From contig CM042687.1 in NCBI GenBank assembly GCA_023614405.1, positions 69,112,992 through 69,176,991 on the forward strand: 64,000 bases of DNA. Direction: 5' to 3'. A model generated the notes under the pieces. It searched no databases. It saw only the letters and a program-made list of their open reading frames with translations, and was not told where the DNA came from. The stretch comes from Avena insularis. Lineage: Eukaryota; Streptophyta; Magnoliopsida; Poales; Poaceae. The position numbers and the translations under genes are program-made. Shown piece by piece: positions 32,321 to 42,986 of the stretch; the first letter of the stretch is position 1, and each line of letters begins with the position of its first letter.

Positions 32321-34019
32321 CTACATGAGTTTTAAAGTCAACTAGGTGGAATCATGTTGGCCAAGTGTTTACTCAGACAACCAATAGTTAATGATGGTGT
32401 TTTTAGCCAGCCCAGAGAGGTCTATAGCCCATGCAATGTTGGCATGGGCCCACATCTACTACCAAGTGTCTCATCATATCTTGACATACCAAAATTATAA
32501 TTAGTTCTATCAAGTAGGTAGGATCATGTTGTCTAAGTGATCCTGACATCTTCCCTATGTCACTCAGAAGGGTTGACGGCACATGACCTACTCCTGTTCG
32601 TGATGGTGGCCACAGCTTCTATGGCTCAATGGGTTGGTCGAGGGGTCTGATTCTGCATAATTTTAGATAACGCATTTGGTACTGCATTTGGTACTGAATC
32701 TGCTCCAGTGTGTATGTGAAATAAACAAGTCAAGCTTTGATGTGCTGATATTGTAGTGTGATGTGCTAGGGTACAAACTGGTTGTATTATTGTGTTCGAA
32801 ACTTTGAAGTAAATGTGCGAATTCTTTGCCTTTTTGCATGATGACAATACCACATGTTGGCGCTAAATGTGGCATTTATTAATTTGATCATACTGAAGCA
32901 TACAAATTCGAATGATCAGTATAAGCTGGTGCTTACCCGAGCTATCTGAAGCTGGGCAAGTCAAGGCCACTGTGTCTCTATTACCTACAGATTAAATGGC
33001 ATTATTACATGGTTTTGAGTACATCAAATCGATTGGGCATGTTCAAAGCCACCCAGACATCTTGAAATATAACCTTTGCTGAAAAGATGATCCTGCACTA
33101 TAAGACTTGATATGACAGGTTTTTATGTTAATCAGTCAAACTCCCTCCAGTACTTTCCATGTTTGAATCATGCACTGTCAAAGTTCCTTGCTAGCTAGGT
33201 CATATCGAGTCTTACAATATCGGTCAATTTCCTCCCTTTCCAACTTCATTCTTTTGGATGCAGCGTAGGTACATCTAGGTCAGGTGGACCATCGACCTTC
33301 AGTACAATGTATTTTCACTACCGAGCCTATGGAAATGAATTTTTCAAACGCACTTCGGACAAAATACTTCCCATAATCTTGTTTAAAAAAACTTCCCTTA
33401 ATTATCCTTTGGTGGCGAGCAGAGCCGCCAAACCCTAGTATATTTTACCAACTACATCAAATTTTCACTAAGGAGCTAACAAAAAGATTAGACATTTGAC
33501 CCAAGTCTACCACAAAATATTGCAAATTCAGTGAGGAGCTCATTATAAAATAGTACATTCGACCCAACTCTAGCCCAAAATCTCGCGAATTTGTCCTTCT
33601 TGGGTCAGGTCGGCCGTGGGCCGCCAACCCTCAACACATTGTTACTTTTTTAAGCATGAAGCACATTGAAAAAGTTTCACTAAGAAGCCCCCGATAATAA
33701 GCCCATTTGTTCATAAGATTGGACCCAAATTATTTTTTATATCGCCCAAAATCTTCTTATTTTAGTATGTTCGTGCCATTCTGATTAAGTATAGTGCAAA
33801 CTTTGCCGACCAAAGTTTTATTTATGTTGACCATGTATCATTTTTTAATGGCAATCGTCATCGCTGCCTTTTCATTTTAAGTGATATCAACATTTCTAAA
33901 CCTAATATTTTATGAGTAGCTTGGTTCTAGCATAGTGGAAGCGCACGCAGTTGCCATTTGTTGAAGTCTTGAGTTCGACTCAAAACCTAGGGTTATCAAT
34001 ATATATAATCTATGTCATA
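32321..34019. other. Unassigned sequence right of element A
   Basis: No gene recognised. At 33101-33116 and 33199-33214, TAAGACTTGATATGAC and its inverse (one mismatch) form 16-bp arms about 80 bp apart. No target duplication was found around them. The remainder is AT-rich with short chance frames only. Confidence 0.5.
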
Positions 34020-34029
34020 CTTGTACATT

Positions 34030-35745
34030 TGTTCCATCATTAAAACATTTCTTGCACAAATAAGGCTGACATCTGGGACCCAGCAACGTTACCAAGCTCA
34101 AATCGGGGGAGACGTCTAAAAAAAGTCCAACATACACACATGTACTCTACAGAGGAGGCTGACATGTGGGACCCACCAAAGAGACCTAATACATAAGAGG
34201 CATCAAGTAACATTGCCAACTTCGAAATAGGGAGGCACAAGCGAGTAAAAAGTCTAGCATACACACGTTTCTTCTAATGAGAGGCTGACATGGAGGACCC
34301 ACTAGCCTATATAAATGGCTGGTGCATCGATCAACATTGCCAAGTTTGAAACACGGAGGTGCGAGCGAGAAAAAGGTCCAGCATGCACACGTTTCTTTTA
34401 ATGAGAGGCTGACACGGGGACCCACCATCCTGTATAAACCATTGATGCGTCGAGCAACGTTGCCAATTCCAAAACACGGACGCGTGAGCAAGAAAAAAAA
34501 GTCCAACATGCACATGTTTCTTATAATGAGATGCTGACATGTGGGACCCAGCAGCCTGTATAAACGGCCGATGCATCGAGCAACATCGCCAATTTCAAAA
34601 CATGGATGCGCGAGCGAGAAAAAAGTCCAACATATGCACATGTTTCTTCTAATGAGATGCTGACATGTGGGACACAGCAGCCTGTATAAACGTCTGGTCA
34701 TGCATCGAGCAACATTTCCAAGTTCAAAACATGGAGGCGCGAGCGAGAAAAAAAAGTCTCACATGTTCTTCTAATGAATTGCTGACATATGGGACCCATC
34801 TGCGTGACCAAACGGTAGATTCGTCAAGCTAGGAACATGTTAGCACTTGAGAAGAAAAAAATTCAATCATATACACACGATTCTTCTAATATGAGGTTGG
34901 CATATGGGACCCACCAGTCTGAATAAACGACTGGTGCAGTGAACAACGCTATCAAGTTGACACGGTGGCGCGACCGAGGGCAAAAATTCCATCATGCACA
35001 TGTTTCTTCTAATGAGAGGATGACATGTGGGCCCAGCTGCGTGATTAAACGGTAGATACATCTAGCAGTGCAATCAAGTTCAGAACGGGGTAGTGGGAGC
35101 CAAGGAAAAAATTCCATCATACACATGATTCTTCTAATGAGAGGCTCGCATGTGGGACCGAGCAGTGCGATTAAGGGCAAATAGATCGAGCAACGTTATC
35201 AAGTTCAAATTAGGGAGGCACGATCCAAGGAAAAACCATCATGCACATATTTCTTCTAATGTGAGAATGAATTAAGGGGCCCAACTACGTGATTAAACTA
35301 TAGATGCCTCTAGCAGTGCTATCAAGTTCGGAACAGGGTAGCGGGAGCGAAGGAAAAAATACCATCATACACACGATTCTTGTAATGAGATGCTAGCATG
35401 TGGGACCCAACATCGTGATTAACGGAAGACAGATCGAGCAACGTTATCGAGTTCATATCAGGGAGGCACGAGTCAAGGAAAAAAATCCATCATGCACACG
35501 TTTCTTCTAGTGTTAGGATGACACGTGGGACCCAACACCCTGATTAAACGGCAGATGCATCGAGCGATGCTATCAAGTTCGGAACAGAAAAGGAAAAAAT
35601 TCCATCATACATACAATTCCTCTAATGTGAGGTAGACATACGGGACCCAGCAGGCTGACTAAATGGAAGATGCATCGAACAACGTTATCGAGTTTAAATC
35701 AGGGAGGCGCAACCGAAAAGTTTGGTTCGCTAGTGTCACTGATGT
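34030..35745 (+). repeat. Tandem array of ~124-bp degenerate units, about 14 copies
   Basis: Each unit contains TTCTTCTAATGAGAGGCTGA followed by CATGTGGGACCCA, then a segment like GCATCGAGCAACGTTATCAAG and AAAAAATTCCATCATGCACA. Clear unit starts are near 34267, 34390, 34519, 34645, 34763, 34883, 35007, 35130, 35252, 35377, 35502 and 35620, with weaker ones at 34045 and 34150. Spacing is 118-129 bp. Frames open on the minus strand (34186-34701) only reflect the repeat. The array lies just inside a CACTA-type terminus, where such elements usually keep subterminal repeats. Confidence 0.9.
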
Positions 35746-35995
35746 CCGGGACCCACACGCAAAAAATACTTCGTCGAGTCAACATCTCGCGAGGAAGCGG
35801 AAAACTTAATTTTGCCATGTGCCCGTCGAGCTACCTCCACGCTTTTAGCGGTTTAGTCATAGTAGAGGGGCACAAAACTAGAAAACAAAAGTTTTGCATC
35901 AGCCACAGTCGAGCCGACATTTTCGTCGCGGAAGACGCGCCTTCTACAACGACCGAAGGGCCCAGTCATTATGGAAGGAAACATTTCTTGTAGTG
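35746..35995. mobile_element. Right end of an inner CACTA-type transposon
   Basis: Ends ATTTCTTGTAGTG (35983-35995), the inverse of CACTACAAGAAAT, the standard plant CACTA terminus. The 124-bp array lies inside it. The matching left terminus was not found in the window, so the element is truncated, split by A or begins before base 1. Confidence 0.6.
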
Positions 35996-36654
35996 ATTGT
36001 TTCTTTACCAAATATTTCGGTCATGCATAGTTGTCAATGTGGCGACCGAAGGCTATCCAACTGCCATGACAACATAGTAACATCAAAAAAAGTTAGTCCA
36101 TGTTTCTCGCTCTGATTAGTCCACGTGCCTCGCTCTGATTAGTACATATGTTACCCTTCGAGTAACCCAAGTCTTATCATTTTAATGGACCGCGTATCGG
36201 CCTGCTGGCGGCAGGCTGCGACGAAGGAAATTTGTCACGACTAGGGAAGACGTCTTAGACATCATGATGATGTAAGCAACCGGTGTTAACATAATCAAGC
36301 CGCGACAAAAATAAAATGTTAGGACGATAATGATGTCACTAACGGATGGCATGACATCAACTGACGTTGCTAACGGCCACCCGCGGTGCCGTCTACAACA
36401 TGTCGTGGACCGTGACGAAACAAAAATGTCATGACTGATTGGGCTTGGTCCGGGCCGTGTTGGCCACGACGAAATTCAAGGAACATCATGGTCAGTCGTG
36501 ACATTTTTAGACGGAAAACATGACGGATCAGATTATGACGTGAGGTTCATGACCTTTTTTGTCACAAAATTCGTCATGGATGGTCATCTATGATGTTATG
36601 CACCTGATCCACGACGATATCAAATCGTCATGTACCATCCAGATTCTTGTAGTG
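35996..36654. mobile_element. Right end of an outer CACTA-type transposon
   Basis: Ends ATTCTTGTAGTG (36643-36654), the inverse of CACTACAAGAAT. The subterminal part (about 36220-36640) is dense in GTCATGAC/CGTCATG-type motifs in both directions, as expected for transposase-binding subterminal repeats of CACTA elements. No transposase is visible; the left end is not in view. Confidence 0.65.
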
Positions 36655-37440
36655 GAAATGCATGCAATAACAATTCAAAGATCATAGTTTATATGAATGT
36701 AGATTAAATCTAGGGGCCTCATAAGTTTTTCAGAGACGACGTAAGCGAAACAAAGTACGAACAACACAACCTATATTGTTTGTGTACATTACCTCAGGTT
36801 CATTTACCCGTCCTTAAAAAACCGACAACAACAAATTTGTGTCACCCCTGCAATTTTTTAGGGAAAATTTCTATCATCGGCCTCACTAAGAAACTGAAAT
36901 GTAATTCTTATACACTATAAATGCATGCAATAAAAATTCAAATATCACAGTTCATATGAATGTAGAATAAATCTGGGGCCTCGTAAGTTTTTCAGAGATG
37001 GAGTAAGCGAACCAAAGTACCAACAACACAACATATATTGTCTGTGTACATTGCCTCAGGTTCACTTACCCATCCTCAAAAAAACCGACACCAACAAATG
37101 TGTGTTCCCTACAATCTTTTGGGGCAAATTTCAATCGTCGTCCTCGGTGAGAAACTGAAATGTAATTCTTACACTATGAATGCATGCAATAACAATTCAA
37201 AGATTATAGTTCATATCAATTTAGAATATATCTATGGGCCTCATAAGTTTTTTTAGATACGGAGTGAGCGAACCAAAGTACATTGCCTCGGGTTCACTTA
37301 CTCGTCCTTAAAAAACCGATACCAACAAAATGTGTGTCACCCCTGTAATCTTTTGGGGAAAATTTCAATCATTGGCCTAAGCGAGAAATTGAAATGTAAT
37401 TCTTATACACTATAATGAATGCAATAACAAAGTATGATCA
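36655..37440 (+). repeat. Tandem array of ~260-bp units, three copies plus a partial
   Basis: Units begin near 36659, 36922, 37180 and 37414 with ATGCATGCAATAACAATTCAA. Each contains GGGCCTCATAAGTTTTTCAG, a CAAAGTAC..CAACACAAC block and GAAACTGAAATGTAATTCTT. The third unit is shortened. No coding potential. Confidence 0.85.
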
Positions 37441-37572
37441 CAATTTTGTGTGTGTACGTAGTAGCAAAAACAGTTCAAAGATGATAGTTCATATGTGTAG
37501 AATAAATATGGATCCTCATAAGTTTTCTAGAGATGGTGTTAGCGAACCTAAGTACCAATCACAACTTATATT

Positions 37573-38395
37573 TGTAGGGGTTTGTAGCATGGAAACAAAA
37601 AAATTCTATCGCATGAACACACAAAAGCCAAGATATAATCTATGAAATCGGTCCAACGAGTTCATAGAATACTAACCCTCGAAGATCCAAAGCGTTTAAC
37701 GAGATCGATTCTTGTGATTGATATAGTCGTTCACTTGCGGATCTCAAGATCACGAAGACGATCCTTCCGTCACCGCTCCGGCAGCGCTTCCGCAGTCGGT
37801 CACATGTTCGGTACTCGATGAAGACCTTCCTCTCCATTGTTCCAGCAGGCAGGGGAGGTTGTAGATCCCCTCGCTATTCCAGCAGCACGACGGTGTGGTG
37901 GAGATGGAGGAGTAGATCCTGTAGAGTTTCTCCTAAGCCGGAGCAGGTATGGTGGAGGAGAGAGGGCCTCGGCAGCTAGGGTTTAGACGTCGAGGGGAAG
38001 AGGGCGCTAACGGCTAGGGCTAGGGCGAGGCGGCGGCGGCCTGGAGAGGGTCTAGGGCACCGGCGTCTTGGGAGGACAGCGGCGGCCTAGGGTTTTGGGG
38101 TGGTGGCAAGGGGGCTCCCACCCCTCCTTTTATTGGTGGAAGACGCGACAAGGGGGAGGCCTAGTCCTCCCCCAACTCCCTTCTGGCCAGCGGCTTGGGG
38201 AGGGAGAGGGAAACCTCTCCCTTGTGGGTTTCCTTTCCCTCCTCCACTAGGACTTTGACTTTCAAATTGGGATTTGACTTTTCAAGTTAGAATTTTACTA
38301 TTCAAACTAGAGTTTTATTCCCACTTCCTAGTCTTGGATGACTTGACCTAGGGCACCATGCCGCATGACCCCACTAGGGCATGGCACATCCATGT
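37573..38395 (-). repeat. Copia-type LTR I, left part, split by element H
   Basis: The start TGTAGGGGTTTGTAGCATGG matches the plus-strand start of LTR J (51970), through AACAAAAAAATTCTAT and later GATCTCAAGATC. It is the inverted 3' end of an Angela/BARE-type LTR. A GC-rich patch lies at 37860-38240. It ends with CATGT (38391-38395), H's target duplication. It resumes at 51427. Confidence 0.75.
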
Positions 38396-38909
38396 TGTTG
38401 GGGATATGCTAAATGGGTATCACCATTGCATGTCTCTAATCCGGATAACCCGGGTGGCCCATAGTTGGTAGCAAGGCCAATGGCCTGTTGGGTAGCCCAG
38501 TTATATGGATCCAGAAGGGAGGCCCATGCCGGATGAAGGAAGGCTACGGAGGAATCACCAACGTACCTGGAGCCTTGGAGTGTAAGACACGTTAGACTAG
38601 TTGTGTATCGTGTAGGACTCTATAACCTGTCTGGCTAGGACTTTGCCTGTAACCTAGGATCTGGGGACTATATAAGCCGGACCTAGAGGATCCTTTAGGG
38701 CACGATACAACTCATACCTCGCACAGCAAACCGATCCTTATAACTCGCGTATTGCCATTATAGTGATTTATAGCAGGAGTAGGATTCCGCCACCGTCGAC
38801 CAACAGGTAAGCTGTTACCTCGCACTACCGACCTTCCGCCTTACCGCACGTCTCTAAACACGCACTGTGAGGACCCCTCCATGGCGTACTCGTCGGCAAT
38901 ACAATGATA
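38396..38909 (+). repeat. 5' LTR of element H
   Basis: 514 bp; the pair of 50895-51421. Short relative to the 12-kb interior. Confidence 0.95.
38669..38675 (+). promoter_or_regulatory. TATA box of the H LTR promoter
   Basis: TATATAA inside ACTATATAAGCC. It is conserved at 51169-51175 in the 3' LTR although neighbouring bases differ. This position would start transcription near 38700. Confidence 0.6.
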
Positions 38910-38911
38910 GT

Positions 38912-38929
38912 TGGCGCCCACCATGGGGT
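38912..38929 (+). other. Primer binding site of H, tRNA-Lys type
   Basis: TGGCGCCCACCATGGGGT starts two bases after the LTR. The plant tRNA-Lys 3' end predicts TGGCGCCCACCGTGGGGC, so two mismatches. Confidence 0.8.
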
Positions 38930-39297
38930 AAGAGGCGCTTCAAGCTCTACAACGGGCGAGGTCCAAGCTCTTCGTGGGAATTGGCGAAACCGTAGCCATC
39001 GACCGTGTTCTCTTCTCTGACAATGTTCCGATTGTCCCTCCCGACAAGTTCTGGATCCCGGCGAAGACGAACTCCACCCGCTGCTCGATCGTCCCAATCA
39101 GGGACATCCACGTCTTCATCGGGGAAACTGACTCGGGCACTAGTTCCCTGGAAGTCGGAGGATCGTCAAGCCCCGCACGGACCGCCTACGGGTAGGACAC
39201 GTTCGTGAAAGGATTAAAGTCAGATCTCTCTTTGGAGTTTGCCGGCTTAGATTGGAAAAATTGAAGGCCCACCCAAACCGCCCCTGTGTAGGATATA

Positions 39298-41172
39298 ATG
39301 GTGGAAGATAGCTGCAAATCCGCCGGCTTCGCCCGTGCATCTGGAAAGAAGAGATCCCAGTTCGTCGGCGTGGTGACTATCTTTGATCTGGCGCGTTGCA
39401 TTCAGAGAGAGGGTGAAAAACCCCGCGATTACCTCGCCAGGTGGCTCTGTATACGGGTCGATTTGGAACATTACCCCAGTAATGTTGCTATTTATCACTA
39501 TGTGGAAGGGCTGGACCGCGGTACACTTCTCTGGCATACGCTAAGGCGGCAACAGGCCTTGGGACGCCTCACTTTCGAGGGCATGGTTGAAACCATCAAT
39601 AAGTACACGGCTGCTGAAGCAGAAGCTCAGGCAGTGCTCGCAGCCGTACCCGGCACTATGCCGCCTCAGCCATCGCCACCACCGCGTCTAGTCAACATCC
39701 CTGCAGCCTCAGCATCTTCTTCCTTCATCGAGGAAGCCCCCACACCATCTGACTCCGTTTTGGACGCGCTCTACGCCGACATCAGCATGGACTCGGAGGA
39801 GATGGATATCAACCCGGAGGAACTTGACTCTGCTATGCAGCAGATGGAGGATGAGATCAAGCACGAGGAGCAGGCCGACAAGGCCATCACATCCCGAGAG
39901 GTGTTCGCCGCCATTGGGAGCGTAATGGAAGAAGACCAACCCGGACAAGCTCCGCCTAAGGCGCTGGAAAAGGGGAAGGGATCCGCTGATGCTGCCGACA
40001 ATGATCGTGCAAAGGCCATGCCCCCTCCGCCTAACCTAGTACAGGAGCCGCAGGAACTCAACACCGGTCCGAGTAACCCCAACACCGCAAATCCGCCGCC
40101 TCCGGCATCTATGTCTGCGGCTGCCCAAATCACTCCAGCTGACAGAGTGATGTACGGAAATTTGCTCGTCGAGCCCATGACCGTGGCTCATATACAGAAT
40201 GTAGTCCAGCTCGATGAGAAGTGCCAGCATCTGCTAGAGGAAGCGCAAGCAATCGCGGAGCAAGGCGCAAAGCTAGATCAAGATCTGGCCAAGGCGCAAA
40301 AGTCAATCGAGAAATCTAGAGCCATGGAGGTAGAGTACAAGACTTTGCTCAAGAAGCAGAAGGCTAGGAAAGCTCTAGCTCGCGTCATCAATGATCCCGG
40401 TGTACGTCGCAACCTAGGATGGGCTCCCCCGAAGCCGCCACAAGCCAAGCCATACATTGACAGCGAAGGCAGGCAGGTCATTCCCACTCCTATCCTCAAC
40501 TTAGCTATCGCCAAGACCTTACTAGAAAAGGATAGATCACCTGCAGCTGTGGAACAGGTCTATGACTTTGTAGCGAAGGCAGTCAAACAGCAGGAAAAGG
40601 CCACCTCTCAGAGGCTTGAGTCTGACCCAACATATTGCCAGTCTAGAAATCCTAAGCCGCCAAGGGAGAGATCTCCTCATGATGTCGGGTCCCAGACGGG
40701 TTCATCAGAGCAAAGACGGAGGGATGCACGCAACAGGAAGGATGTTATCCCCATATCCTCCGACCACGAAGGCAAGGCTCATCCTCGTCGCCCATCTCCA
40801 CCGCCCCGATCTCCCCGACATCACAAAGACCCAAAAGCTCACCACCGTACAAGCATGCCTCCACCAAGGCGCCCTCAGGGCGGCATCGTCATTCACGACA
40901 ACGCGAAGCAGCCCTGTCACGATGGAGAGTGCAGCCAAGGACACAAGAACAGGTCACGCCATGACCCTTCGCGTCCGAGAAGAAACCGCGACAGACGCAA
41001 GGTGTCGCAGGAGGGTAACAGCAAGAAGGCTAACCCACGGCCACCTCCGCCTCTATCGCCACCTAGAAGCCATCATGGCGGAGGGGCCCCGTGTCGTTCA
41101 TGCAGCCCATCCCCTAGCGGCAAGAAGAAAAGAGCAAGCCCGGAGCCATACGACGCACGCTCACGCCTGTAA
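39298..41172 (+). CDS. H ORF1: gag-like domain, coiled coil and basic tail
   Basis: A 624-codon uninterrupted frame upstream of the normal gag. Residues about 27-110 (DLARCIQREGEKPRDYLARW ... AIYHYVEGLDRGTLLWHTLRR ... NKYTAAEAEA) align with the same stretch of the downstream gag (DLQRCVQEKDETSRA, LSRWLDMKNS, AISAYIDGLENGTLIQHKL), so they are a second gag copy lacking the N-terminal part. Residues 110-300 are acidic and proline-rich. About 300-360 (DEKCQHLLEEAQAIAEQG, AKAQKSIEKSRAMEVEYKTL) form a likely coiled coil. From about 440 it is Arg/Pro/Ser/His-rich, suggesting nucleic-acid binding. It is the only long intact frame in H. The ATG at 39298 may not be the true start, because in-frame decay lies upstream. 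Extra ORFs before gag are known in some Tat elements; this one's function is unknown. Confidence 0.7.
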   Translation: MVEDSCKSAGFARASGKKRSQFVGVVTIFDLARCIQREGEKPRDYLARWLCIRVDLEHYPSNVAIYHYVEGLDRGTLLWHTLRRQQALGRLTFEGMVETINKYTAAEAEAQAVLAAVPGTMPPQPSPPPRLVNIPAASASSSFIEEAPTPSDSVLDALYADISMDSEEMDINPEELDSAMQQMEDEIKHEEQADKAITSREVFAAIGSVMEEDQPGQAPPKALEKGKGSADAADNDRAKAMPPPPNLVQEPQELNTGPSNPNTANPPPPASMSAAAQITPADRVMYGNLLVEPMTVAHIQNVVQLDEKCQHLLEEAQAIAEQGAKLDQDLAKAQKSIEKSRAMEVEYKTLLKKQKARKALARVINDPGVRRNLGWAPPKPPQAKPYIDSEGRQVIPTPILNLAIAKTLLEKDRSPAAVEQVYDFVAKAVKQQEKATSQRLESDPTYCQSRNPKPPRERSPHDVGSQTGSSEQRRRDARNRKDVIPISSDHEGKAHPRRPSPPPRSPRHHKDPKAHHRTSMPPPRRPQGGIVIHDNAKQPCHDGECSQGHKNRSRHDPSRPRRNRDRRKVSQEGNSKKANPRPPPPLSPPRSHHGGGAPCRSCSPSPSGKKKRASPEPYDARSRL

Positions 41173-41174
41173 AA

Positions 41175-42236
41175 GATTCATGAGGCCCGGGAAGGGCAGT
41201 ACCTGGGACCACGTTGCTTTGGACCTGCAATATGGACCGCAACTTACCCCAAGGGTTTGCGGATTGACAAGACAATCAAGCCCTAAGACGGCACCGCCAA
41301 ACCAGCTACGTGGTTGTAGGACTATGACAACACGGTGGAGATCGCTAGGGGAATCCCCAACATTGCCGTCAAGTACCTCCCACTGATGTTGATGGGCATG
41401 GCCCGCCAATGGATTGATGACTTGCCGAAAAAGTCCATCTGCAATTGGTTAGACATGCAAGAAGCATTCAGCAAAAACTTCGAGGGTACGTACAAGCGTC
41501 CATACACTATTGGCGATCTACAGCGGTGCGTGCAAGAGAAAGACGAGACATCTCGCGCCTAACTCTCCCGCTGGCTGGATATGAAGAATTCTTGCGCAGG
41601 AGTGCACAATCAGACCGCTATTTCCGCCTACATTGACGGCTTGGAAAATGGTACATTGATCCAACATAAGCTGAAGCGCCTGTAGTACAATCACATGTTA
41701 GATCTCAATCAGATGACTCTCTCGCTAGTGAGTTCGCGGCTGCCGACGACGATGCTTGCGACTCCTTGCCGGCAATGGCCATCCCAACCCAAGCTAAGAG
41801 GAATAACAGCAGAAAGTGGAAGAGTCCGCTAGAAGAAAATCCAGCCTCCAACATGGTCGCGATGACGTTTGCAGGACGAAGTGATGGCAGACAGCGTGGC
41901 CAAGGCCAGGGGGCTAGTCGTGGGCAGCAACGAGGTAGTGAAACTACCCCGGCAGCGCCCCGTGTTCCCCAAACATACGAGGAGTACCGTGATATGCCAT
42001 GCCTTATACACCTCGACGCAAACGGCAAGGCCACTCACACCAATCGCCATTGCAAGTTCGTCAATGACCTCAAGGAGGACCCGGAGTTCGACTATAAGCA
42101 AAGTCGGAAGAACAAACTTCGAGGCAAGGACAAAGGGAATAAGAAGGAATAGGAGTCCAAGGATTCAAGTGACATGGACGAGGACGTTGACCCCAAGCAC
42201 GCCGACAAGGGCGATGGCAAAGGAAAGAACCCCTAA
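41175..42236 (+). pseudogene. gag of element H, broken
   Basis: Readable frames give CFGPAIWTATYPKGLRIDKT, a stop, an AKPATWL..DYDNTVEIA segment, then LMLMGMARQWIDDLP (from about 41389), NWLDMQEAFSKNFEGTYKRP, DLQRCVQEKDETSRA with TAA/TAG-type stops (41561 region), AISAYIDGLENGTLIQHKL, another stop, and a frameshift near 41720. The tail (from 41766, AMAIPTQAKRNNSRKW) includes a Gly/Gln/Arg-rich RNA-binding stretch and the C-x-x-H...H-x-x-x-C-like cluster CLIHLDANGKATHTNRHC, the zinc-finger position of Tat gags. A TAG at 42150-42152 and a CCCTAAACCCTAAACCC run (42232-42248) separate it from the protease. Role: particle assembly and RNA packaging. Confidence 0.85.
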
Positions 42237-42254
42237 ACCCTAAACCCGATACTG

Positions 42255-42986
42255 ATGGCCACCCTACCCCCAGTTCCCCAGTACTTGCGCTGGTCGGAAG
42301 TTCCAATCACTTGGGACATGAAGGATCACCCAGACCTCATCCCAATGGAGAACCAATATGCCATGGTCATCAACACTTTGATTGACGGCAGTGAGTTCAC
42401 CAAATGCATGGTGGACAATGGAAGCAGCATCAACATCATGTACCTGGATACACTGCATAAGATGAACTTGACGGAGACCAACCTAAGGCGGACCAGCACC
42501 GGGTTCCATCGTGTAGTTCCTGGCCGGGAGGCTCGGTCCCTTGGGTGCATCATGCTTCCGGTCGCTTTTGGTAATGTTAAAAATTACCGCCAAGAATGCA
42601 TGACTTTTGAAGTGGTCCCCTTAAAGAGCGTGTACCACGTCATATTCGTACGCGACATCTTCCACGCCTTCATGTCCAAGCCATGCTTCGTCTACAAAAA
42701 GCTCAAGATACCCGGACCAAATGGTGTCATCATCGTATCCGGAAGCTTTACAAAGGCAAGGTACTACAATATTGGAGAAGCAGCCTTTGCAGAAGCTGTC
42801 CTCTACAGTGAAGAGTTCAAGGAGATCCAGAACAAGGTCGATGCTTCGAAGATGCCAGCATCGAAGAAGCAGATTTCTGACTCTGATCCCGCCTTCAAGG
42901 CCGCCATCCAGACTAAGTCAGTGGAACTTGTGGTAGGCGATGCCTCCAAGACCACCGCCATTGGGACGAACCTGGACCCTAAATAG
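42255..42986 (+). CDS. Aspartic protease region of element H
   Basis: A 243-codon frame. VPITWDMKDHPDLIP and AMVINTLIDG precede the active site CMVDNGSSINIMYLDTLHKM (about 42408-42467), where DNGSS replaces the Tat-usual D-G-GSS. GFHRVVPGREARSLGCIMLP and YHVIFVRDIFHAFMSKPCFV (the retropepsin C-terminal segment, with V where G is expected in LGR) follow. The linker EELKEI..DASKMPASKK leads towards RT. TAG at 42984-42986 interrupts what should be a continuous pol frame (VEFLRENRDIFAWQ follows in phase). The protease would mature the polyprotein. The changed LGR segment suggests loss of activity. Confidence 0.85.
   Translation: MATLPPVPQYLRWSEVPITWDMKDHPDLIPMENQYAMVINTLIDGSEFTKCMVDNGSSINIMYLDTLHKMNLTETNLRRTSTGFHRVVPGREARSLGCIMLPVAFGNVKNYRQECMTFEVVPLKSVYHVIFVRDIFHAFMSKPCFVYKKLKIPGPNGVIIVSGSFTKARYYNIGEAAFAEAVLYSEEFKEIQNKVDASKMPASKKQISDSDPAFKAAIQTKSVELVVGDASKTTAIGTNLDPK

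Noticed and set aside
33101..33214. Short inverted repeat as a possible MITE
   Set aside because: Arms are 16 bp with one mismatch and no target duplication or known MITE terminus; kept only as a note in the unassigned region.
34186..34701. A 171-codon minus-strand frame with Cys-rich internal repeats
   Set aside because: It is just the 124-bp tandem array translated; unit lengths vary and are mostly not multiples of three, so the frame is not preserved across the array.
34030..35745. Regularly spaced repeats resembling a CRISPR array
   Set aside because: Units are contiguous 124-bp degenerate tandem repeats without unique spacers, and this is a plant genome.
40616..41386. A 256-codon frame overlapping H ORF1 in another phase
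   Set aside because: It is a shadow of the Arg/Pro/Ser-rich tail of ORF1; low complexity keeps an alternative frame open.
42232..42248. CCCTAAACCCTAAACCC, telomere-like repeat
   Set aside because: Only two to three units inside H's gag-protease linker; far too short for an interstitial telomere tract.
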